Source: NAK19 sp034434515
GTDB taxonomy: Bacteria; Chloroflexota; Anaerolineae; Anaerolineales; UBA4823
Length of the DNA: 64,000 bases
Assembly (NCBI GenBank): GCA_034434515.1
Contig: DAOTZA010000054.1
Coordinates: 24,017 to 88,016 of the forward strand
Direction of reading: 5' to 3'
The notes under the pieces are model-generated. The model was not told the DNA's origin, searched no databases, and worked only from the letters and a program-made list of their open reading frames with translations. Position numbers and translations under genes: made by a program. The first letter of the stretch is position 1. Each line of letters starts with the position of its first letter. Below are positions 24,897 through 32,700 of the stretch, one piece after another.

Positions 24897-25093
24897 GAAA
24901 TAACATTCGACCAATCACAGGATTGGAACTTGCAAAATACGTATTGCAATACGGGATTAATGGTACAAAAATTGGTTCATAGATGCCTTACGGCAAAAAT
25001 GCCTTTGTCACAGAAGCCCTTATTACTTGCCTCAGATATTATCTGACGATGAGCGTAAATCGAATAGGCTAACTCACCGGTTTAGAAAGCTGA

Positions 25094-26581
25094 TTATCGC
25101 GCAATGTTGTAGTAGTTATACACTGCGCGGGAGAGGTCGGCAATCAGCTTTGAAGCTGGCTCCCAGATGAGTTGTTGGGGATGGTAGAGAAAGACTACCA
25201 GGACGTAATTCCCACCGGGGGTGTATACAATGCCTGCATCGCCAATGGTGTTAATGATGCCGTTGACCGAAACCCAGCCATGTTTGTGGGCAACGCGTGT
25301 GCCGTCGGGAACGCCGGCTTCAATCAGCACTCCGATTTTATTATTGGCTAAATATTCGATCATCTGGCGGCATTCCTCCTGGGTGATCTCACCTGGGAAA
25401 ACCGCCAGCAAGGAGCCGCCGCCGTTTTCGGCACAAAGATAAATATCCTGAAGCAACATCCCCATATCTGAAGGAGTCGTTTGGCTGTAAGGATCGGGGT
25501 CGGTGAAGACATCCGTGCGTTGATTGGCCGGCGTTTTGACGACTTCGAGCAGCGGCGCGCCGGCATAAAAATATCCAGCTAAAAAGGTATTCGGTAAACC
25601 GGCGGCGCGCATATCCTCCCCAACCGCAAGCGGACTGCGATTGGAAGCAATCACGCGGTCCATCAGCCAATCGGCTGCCTCGTTACCGGATTTATCGATC
25701 ATATCGCTGATCAGCTTCATGGTTTCTGAGTCCGGTTGATCCCCAAGACGGCGGAAGACAGAGACCATGATTGGGATTTTGATGATGCTCGAAGCGGTAA
25801 AGGCTATGTCGGTTGGTACAACCGGGATATTTTGCAACTGACGATAACCAAAATGAATCTCGGCCATATTCTGAAGATCGAGGAGGTACAAACCGGTGAG
25901 GCCGTCAAACCCCGAAAGGTCAATGGTCTGTTTGAGCAGAATCTCCAGGTTCTGGAAAGCTGGCCGCGACGCGGTGCGACTAATCACCGGTAGCACAACC
26001 GTTCGGTTGTTGAGTGAGTTTAAGGCTCTGGCAATCAGAGGGATGGCTGCATCTACGTCTAAAACTGTGCCCGGTTTGCCTGGTTCGAAGTTAACCGTAC
26101 CGATGATGGGGCGGGCGGGGATCGGCGGGGCGTCGTAACGAGTCGCAATCTCTTGCTGCAGATAGACCCGTAAGCGCTGCTCGGAAAAGGTTGCTCGCAA
26201 AGGAATTTCCGCAACGGGGGTCGCCCGACCCCAGAGATAATCCCAGAAGTCAAGCCAGAACGATTGTTGAGCTCGCTGCATCTCAGCCGCTGCCAGCATC
26301 GCTTCGAGGTCGAGCTGAAAATCAACCACTGAGGGATCGAGATGGATAACTGCCTCACCATACCGTAACTCGACGGGTAGGTCGTATGCCTCAATCAGGC
26401 GTTGGGCAGCTTGTTGACGGTCCAGGCCTCCGACCGGAACACCGGCGATGACCTGTTCTGGGGCAAATACAGAACGAGCGCGGCTAAAGCTGACCAATTC
26501 GAAGCTGGTCAATCCCACGGCTGCCAGCAGAAAAAAGACAGAAAACCAGCGCAATGGCGAAAACAGTCCACCGTTGTTCAT
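25094..26581 (-). CDS. Class A beta-lactamase-like serine hydrolase with VanW-type N-terminal domain
   Basis: A 495-aa exported protein. After an N-terminal anchor (about 10-33), residues about 43-190 carry IAGVPVGGLDRQQAAQRL and related segments typical of the YoaR/VanW peptidoglycan-binding domain. The C-terminal beta-lactamase2-type domain has SxxK in ASSIIKIPIM, an SGN in DKSGNEAADWLM, and HKHGW in place of KTG. It may be a D,D-peptidase-like wall enzyme or a lactamase; a wall role fits the N-terminal domain better. A -10 box ends 8 bases before the start codon and no ribosome-binding site is seen. Confidence 0.87.
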   Translation of the reverse strand: MNNGGLFSPLRWFSVFFLLAAVGLTSFELVSFSRARSVFAPEQVIAGVPVGGLDRQQAAQRLIEAYDLPVELRYGEAVIHLDPSVVDFQLDLEAMLAAAEMQRAQQSFWLDFWDYLWGRATPVAEIPLRATFSEQRLRVYLQQEIATRYDAPPIPARPIIGTVNFEPGKPGTVLDVDAAIPLIARALNSLNNRTVVLPVISRTASRPAFQNLEILLKQTIDLSGFDGLTGLYLLDLQNMAEIHFGYRQLQNIPVVPTDIAFTASSIIKIPIMVSVFRRLGDQPDSETMKLISDMIDKSGNEAADWLMDRVIASNRSPLAVGEDMRAAGLPNTFLAGYFYAGAPLLEVVKTPANQRTDVFTDPDPYSQTTPSDMGMLLQDIYLCAENGGGSLLAVFPGEITQEECRQMIEYLANNKIGVLIEAGVPDGTRVAHKHGWVSVNGIINTIGDAGIVYTPGGNYVLVVFLYHPQQLIWEPASKLIADLSRAVYNYYNIAR

Positions 26582-26589
26582 GGCTTTTT

Positions 26590-26598
26590 ATCATACCA
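26590..26598 (-). promoter_or_regulatory. Extended -10 promoter close to start codon
   Basis: On the minus strand TGGTATGAT is an extended -10 element ending 8 bases before ATG 26581. This suggests a near-leaderless transcript, like two other minus-strand genes for exported proteins here. Confidence 0.5.
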
Positions 26599-26654
26599 TA
26601 GCCTGAGCGGCCTGGAAGCGTGTTAATGGATGACGAAGAGAGTTTTTAATAACC

Positions 26655-26832
26655 TGCGGAAGCATGGCTTTCGGACTTCAAAATGCGGAAGCATGGCTTT
26701 CGGACTTCAAAATGCGGAAGTGTGGCTCTCGCACTCCACGATGCGGAAGCGTGGCTTATGGACTCCACAAAGTTTGGAAGCGTGGCTTCCGCACTCCACA
26801 AAATTCGGAAGCATGGCTTCCAGATTTCAACG
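26655..26832. repeat. Six tandem CGGAAGC-type repeat units
   Basis: Units start at 26655, 26684, 26713, 26742, 26773 and 26804, with spacing 29, 29, 29, 31 and 31. The consensus is TGCGGAAGC-GTGGCTT-TCGCACTCCA, containing a GCGGAAG/CTTCCGC inverted repeat (best in unit 5). The first two units are identical. The last overlaps the 3' end of the protease gene at 26827. Confidence 0.85.
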
Positions 26833-29778
26833 GGAGATAGAGAGTTTGATCAAGCGGCCCTTTTCATCCAGAGTCAAGCGGGCGTATTGGGTGTAAATCT
26901 GATCTTTGCGCCGTTCTTGACGGGTGAGGATAATAATCTTTCGCGAAGGTTTCGGTTTCCACTTTGCGGTTTCAGCGCTTGGTGATGAAGCCTTGCCCTT
27001 CTGTTTTTGTTGGTCGCAAAGCGAACAGGTTTCAGGACAGGCGCGGCTGTCGCTCAATACCTCCACTTTGGAAAATTCCATCCCAGGCAAGTGTTTTTCG
27101 ACCAGTTTTTTGACCATGCTTTCTAATTGAGGAGTTAGTTCCTCTGGATGCGGTTGAAAGGCGTGATCACAGGTTGAAACGAGATTGGGAACGATGGAAT
27201 TGGAATGGCGGACAACCTTTGGTGAGGATTTAACCGCCCTGACCTGGGCAAGTGGGTCGCCGTATAAAACAAAGGAAGTCAGGGTTTTCTGATCTTCCCC
27301 ATCCAGGTAGCCGTAGGTCTTGCTGAGTTCTTGCGCCATGCTTAATTTTGCCTGACGCAAGCTTTCACCGGCTGGCAACCCTTGGCGAAGGTTTTTCCAA
27401 AATTCGTAAGCCAGGTAATCGGCGGCAATTAAGGGCGTACCATTCGACCCGTAGGAAGTGGAGGTAGAGCCAACGAAGGCGCGGCAACCTTTCTTAAGAA
27501 AGGCGAGAGCAATCGAGGTCGAAGAATCTTTTTCTAAAGTGTAAGCCCCAAAGCACGCTTCGCTAAAAATAATCTCCATGCCTGCTTCTGGATTAAGAAG
27601 AATATCTCCCGGTTGCAAGGCGACAGGATGATCGGCGGTCGCTACCAGATTTCCATTGCTTTCGGTGGGGTCACTCTGGCCGAACCATTCTGGAGAGTCG
27701 GCCAGACCATGCAGGTTGAAATACCCTGCTGTGGCAGAGGGGAGGCTGATTTGTTCGGTTTTCGCAAGCGAGGGTTGTGATTCGATGCGGAGGTTTATGG
27801 TCACATCTTCGAGCGTGTCGAATGCTTTTGTGTGCCGAACCAATCGCCGTTTTGCAGTTTCGGCGGAACTCATTTTCTTTACTAACTGGGGAGAGATTAA
27901 CATGGCTTGCGGATTGCCAATTTGACGAAAAACGGCAAAAGAGGCAAAGCGCCAGGCTGCCGCAGTGTAGCCAAAGGAGGAGAAATTGCAGGTTGTGGGT
28001 TGAAACAACGAGAGCAGATATTGAACCCAACTCCAGAGTGGCGCCAGAGATTTCGCATAGCCTTTCACCTTTATTTTAGATTGGGTTGATCTCCGATAGG
28101 GGATGGTTAGATTTTCAAGCAGTGTCAACCAGTCTTCGGGGTGAAGAAGCGAGCAAGGTAATCTGCCTACCGGCCAATCCATCACCAGATAATTCTCGTC
28201 GCGTGATCCGTACGGATTGTCACTAAACACCTCCACATCGCCATCTTCGAGTGGGTTAGGTAAACGGTGGAAGGGAATGATCTCATGTGGCCCAACAATC
28301 AATACCGCCCCAATCATCTCCCCGTGTTTGGCAAGTAAGTTATCTAATTGTTGTAAGCCTCTCTTAATCGCCCAGGGATCGTTTTGGATGATTGGCTCGA
28401 TCCGATAAGGTTCTTTCCGGGTCGACAGGGTGAAGCCTTCATCGACAAGATATAAAATGCCCCGCCATCCCTTGCTGGTTTGAATTGCGTCCAGCATCCG
28501 ATGAACAGCATTCAGGATGTCATTGGCCTGTATTTCACCCAAATAGCGGCTTAATTGACTTCGATTGCTCACTGCAACATAGACTGGTTGGCGTCCGTCA
28601 ATCTGGGTGGAGTTCTGTTGCTTCAGCCTGGTGCCAATTTGATCGAACGCCTCCTGGATTTCACGCAGTTCCTTAGAAAGAGGGGGGATAACAACGACTG
28701 TGCTTGATTTCGGACTTGAGACCTGGTGAGATGGATGATCCTCTGCAGGCGGCAGGGTTTCGTTAGCTCTAAAGGATCGCCCGTTTGACTTTTCTGCGAG
28801 CGATACCTTTTTTGCATTTGCGTCGGACTCGGCTCTATTATCGATTGCCACGGTGGGAAGCACGGAAACCTGATAGGGAAGCTGATTCCAACCCAGGATA
28901 GCAGCAATCCTGGCTGGCACTGCAAGGGTCAGTTGTTTTTCCAGCTTTTTGGGCCAGATTTCCAGAAAGGGATGGGTGGGTTGCCAGAAGCGGAGGGCGA
29001 CCTGGGCTGTCAAGTCGCGGGCAGCCAGACTGTGTAGAAGGGCAACGGCTTGCTCGTTTTCGCCGTTTTCCAAATAGATTTCCACAGCTACGTATCCGAT
29101 ATACAGGCAGTTTGGAAAGGCGCGCTGGTAATGTTCTACCAATTGCTTAAGGGCGGGCAAAGGGAGACTCCCCGCTCGGTAGCTCAGGACAAGGCTTTTC
29201 AGATGGGTGATAACGACCAATGGGTGATCGGCTTTTGCAGCCAATAGCTGCTTGAGCTGATTCTGAAGTTCCTGAAGCAAAGTTTGATCGGACTTCGTTT
29301 CTGCGTGAGCCAGGCTTTTGCGCAGCGGATAAATTTCTTCACCCCAGCGCATCTCCAGACGGGTGTAGGGGCGTTTCATGGTCGGTGCGTCATACCCCTC
29401 TAAGGCAATTAACCACTCCTGGTAATCCGACAGGGTGTAAGCCGATTTAAATGCCAGGGACGAGGTGTTTTTGGATCGATTTTGGATGAGCAGTCTTTCG
29501 ATTTCCAGGCGTGTTTGTAATGCTTCGAGATATTCTGGGTCTTGTTGGATAACCTCGTCAAGGATGTTGGCTGCCAGCGTCCAGTGTCCTGCTTTTGCCC
29601 GCGCCTCGCCATACCAGTAGCGCATGGGCAAATCCCCAGGAAAATCGGTCAACCAATCAAGCGCTACCTGAGCGGCAAAGGAGAAGTCTTGAGCAGTATA
29701 GGCATGTTGAATTAACTGAAGATAGTCTTGTCTGGATAACTTGCGCCATGGGTGGAAACGAGAATCTGGATGGTTCAT
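26827..29778 (-). CDS. TPR plus gingipain-type (C25) caspase-fold protease
   Basis: A 983-aa protein without signal peptide. Residues about 15-330 are TPR-like helices. From about 400 a C25/gingipain-like domain follows: VLIVGPHEIIPFHRLP, SDNPYGSRDENYLVMDWPVG, then the catalytic pair as His690 in YFNLHGLAD and Cys742 in IIFSEACFGAYT, then GCRAFVGSTSTSYGS and VLYGDPLAQ. Both catalytic residues are present, so it should be active. The C-terminus has a CPETCSLC cluster and ends with TLDEKGRLIKLSISR, resembling the 77-aa protein at 36967. Its ATGA start overlaps the stop of the giant TPR gene, ending the FtsZ-variant operon. Substrate unknown; being intracellular, it may act on host or partner proteins. 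Confidence 0.85.
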   Translation of the reverse strand: MNHPDSRFHPWRKLSRQDYLQLIQHAYTAQDFSFAAQVALDWLTDFPGDLPMRYWYGEARAKAGHWTLAANILDEVIQQDPEYLEALQTRLEIERLLIQNRSKNTSSLAFKSAYTLSDYQEWLIALEGYDAPTMKRPYTRLEMRWGEEIYPLRKSLAHAETKSDQTLLQELQNQLKQLLAAKADHPLVVITHLKSLVLSYRAGSLPLPALKQLVEHYQRAFPNCLYIGYVAVEIYLENGENEQAVALLHSLAARDLTAQVALRFWQPTHPFLEIWPKKLEKQLTLAVPARIAAILGWNQLPYQVSVLPTVAIDNRAESDANAKKVSLAEKSNGRSFRANETLPPAEDHPSHQVSSPKSSTVVVIPPLSKELREIQEAFDQIGTRLKQQNSTQIDGRQPVYVAVSNRSQLSRYLGEIQANDILNAVHRMLDAIQTSKGWRGILYLVDEGFTLSTRKEPYRIEPIIQNDPWAIKRGLQQLDNLLAKHGEMIGAVLIVGPHEIIPFHRLPNPLEDGDVEVFSDNPYGSRDENYLVMDWPVGRLPCSLLHPEDWLTLLENLTIPYRRSTQSKIKVKGYAKSLAPLWSWVQYLLSLFQPTTCNFSSFGYTAAAWRFASFAVFRQIGNPQAMLISPQLVKKMSSAETAKRRLVRHTKAFDTLEDVTINLRIESQPSLAKTEQISLPSATAGYFNLHGLADSPEWFGQSDPTESNGNLVATADHPVALQPGDILLNPEAGMEIIFSEACFGAYTLEKDSSTSIALAFLKKGCRAFVGSTSTSYGSNGTPLIAADYLAYEFWKNLRQGLPAGESLRQAKLSMAQELSKTYGYLDGEDQKTLTSFVLYGDPLAQVRAVKSSPKVVRHSNSIVPNLVSTCDHAFQPHPEELTPQLESMVKKLVEKHLPGMEFSKVEVLSDSRACPETCSLCDQQKQKGKASSPSAETAKWKPKPSRKIIILTRQERRKDQIYTQYARLTLDEKGRLIKLSISR

Positions 29779-32700
29779 AGATTGTTCTTCTCTTTTGTCC
29801 TTTGGGTATGGATGAGATTCAGAGCGATCACTGCCCCGAGTTGTCGCTGGATGGCAAGGTTATTGGGTTCTAATCGGGCTGCTTGGCGAAGCATTTGCTC
29901 TGCATTGGGATAATCCTTTAATTCCTTATAGAGAACACCTGCTTTGAAATACGCCTGAGAGTTCTCTGCGTTTAGGTTCAAACAGCGTTGATATATGGTG
30001 AGAGCTCGCTCGCTTTCCCCGCGAGAGAGGTAAATATCGGCTAGGGAAAGATAAGCGGTTTCATCGTTGGGCAAAAGGTTTATGGCTTCATTCAAATGAT
30101 AAACTGCCTGATCTAAATGCCCGCTACGGTAGAAAAGCTCTCCCAGAAGGCGATGGCTGAACGCATGGTCTTCTAAAGAGACTGGCGAAGTGCTTTGGTG
30201 ACATTGACGTAAAGCGCTTTGGGCAGCGCTGATGGCTGGTTCGACTTCGCCTGATTCAGCCAGGAGCTTAGCTTGATGAAGGAGAAGGATAGCCGATTGA
30301 GGAAAGGCTTCTAGCAGGGTGTTGATTTCGGATAGCGCAGCTTTCGCGCCCTTCCAATCGTGCAAGATCGCAATCCGTTCCAGGTGAAGGTTGAGAAATT
30401 CAGCTTTGAGTGGAATGGTTTGTTCCAGAACCCGCAGGGCGTCATCGGTTTTTCCTGCGGCATGTAAGGCTCGGGCGAATAGACTCCAGATTAGGGGGTT
30501 TTCCGCAGGTTGTTCCAATGCCTGTTCGGCTAATTGGAGAGCTGTGGCTGCATCTCCCATTTTCAGGGCGATTTCTCCGCGCAGCATCAGGTAATCGACC
30601 TCCAGGGGATTTTTCTCCATGGCGCTCTGAGCATATTGAGCAGCGAGTTCAAGCTGCTGACTTTGTAGATAGGCTTTCGCCAGCCAGCACTCTATCTGGG
30701 GATTGTCCTCATCGAGAGCGATGGCACTTTCTAGAATCTGGACTGCCGAGTCATTTTTTTGAATTGCCAGATAGAGTTCGGCAAGTCGCAAATAGACTTC
30801 CAGGGATGGTCTGTTGTCCTGAAGCGCTTGCTCCAGATGAGCAATAGCTTTCAAGAGGCTTGCCTGATTGGAGGTGTCAAGGGCGGCAAGCTGAGCAGCC
30901 AAGATATGCCAGTTTGCCTCGTCAGGGTAATATTCTAAAGAGCTCTCTACTGCCTGCAGCGCACTCGACTGTTTGCTGGCTAAACCTTCACGGTTAGAAG
31001 CAGAGTTATGAATAAGCGCTTGCGCATAAGCTACCCCTACCAGAGCAAGAAAGTGTTGGGATGAAAGTATCCAATGATTCCTGGGTAAGGATTGGATTAT
31101 ATTCCGCGGCACTTGGGTGAGAAGATTTTCGAGCAGAGAAGCAGCCTGTTGCGGTTGGGAGTTAAGCATCGAGAGCGCAGCGCAGAATTGCACCAGAGGA
31201 TGGGTTTGAAAAGGCGAGGCAATAGCAATTCGCTGTTTCAGATTTGCTTGTGGAGCGTTCAAAAGATACGCTCCAAGAATCTCCACCGATAATTGCTCTT
31301 TGCTGACCTCCAAATTCTCCTCGAGCGGTGTGGAGAAAGCGAGCTGACCGCGATAAAGCCAATCCCTCAACTGCCCGTTATCTGTGATAAGCGCTTTGGG
31401 GAGGTGACCGAAGTGCTGTTGCAGGAGTTGGGCAGAAGCTTCGAAGTCTGTTTTCGCGTCTTTCTCCAGGGCAATATTGCCAGGGGCATTGGTTTCAATT
31501 CCCAGGCGTTGGCAAATCTGTTGATATTCTGCCCGCAGCACTAGGACTCTCACTCTTTCCCAATGGGCGCGTATCCCTTCAGGTTCTAAACGGAGTGCCT
31601 TATTGAGTAACTCACAGGCGAGATTCCACTGACCTGAGCGTTGGGCGACGGCAGAGATTGTGTACAGTGTCTCGATGCGACGGGAAAGATCAAGAAGCCT
31701 GACAATGGCGGGATGGAAGGCTGAGAGGGAGGGCATTGGTTCTGCAATCGCTGTCAGGACAGTTTCAAACAAGATTTTCGCCCCTCTTAAGTCGCCCTGA
31801 TTGAGTTTTGCCAGACTCATCAGAGCAATCAATCGGTAATGATCGGGGTTTTTATTACAAAGGTCAAACAAGAGGCTTTGACAATCCTCACCGCGACGGA
31901 GAGCAGCTTCGATCCAGTCGCAGAAGAATTCGATAGCCTCGTTTTTAGCATGGCTAAAGTCAGCTATAACCTTTTTCATGCCCTCATCGAGCCAGAAGTC
32001 TGCCAGTTGTTGCTCAGCGCGACTGCGGTAAGTGCGGCTGAGTTCGGTCAGGGTGGTCAGGAAAACCTCCTGACTCATTGTGGCGTTAGTATTCTCGTCG
32101 CAGGTCGTCAGATCAGCCAGGAGTTGATTCAAAATTTCGATGGCTTTTTCGCTCTCACCGATCCAGCGCGAGAACAGGCCGTACAGAAGTCTCAGTTCTA
32201 TTGAAGCAGGGTTTCGTTTGAGGTGATGTTCGAAGCGGTTGATGAGCTCGAGAAGGCTTTGATCCTCAAAGGCAAACTGAAAAGGGTACGGGTTTGCCTC
32301 GAACCAGGCAGAAAGATAATCGAAGAACAAGCGTAGGTCATCAGGACGGAAGGCCATCGCTTGCTTGAGGGTTTTTTCCAGTTCAGAATAGCGTTGATTT
32401 TGGCGATAAAGGTCTGCAATGATCTGGTAAATCTCGTTGAGTTTTTGAGGGTCTTCTGGTGAGGTGGTTTGGATAAGACTCAGGCTTCGTTCATAACAGG
32501 ACAGGGCAGCCTGTTGCTCACCGAGTAAGGACAGATATTGAGCAGCCTTGATCAGCTCGGTGTCTGAAGAGAGCATTGCAACGTCGCTATCGTCCTCGGG
32601 AACGAAACGAAGCAGGATTTCTTTTGCCTGCGATTGATCGCCGATCTGATAAAGCGCTTCAGCCAACGCCAGTTGCAGATCGCGTCGCTGGGGGTCTAGT

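Noticed and set aside
26655..26832. CRISPR array
   Set aside because: Units are contiguous and mutually similar with no unique spacers, and no cas genes are present.
26630..26985. Plus-strand reading frames across the repeat array
   Set aside because: The encoded repeats simply reflect the tandem DNA units in two frames, with no ribosome-binding site or family match.
30391..30847. Plus-strand frames inside the giant TPR gene
   Set aside because: They are antisense shadows of TPR repeats with no independent support.
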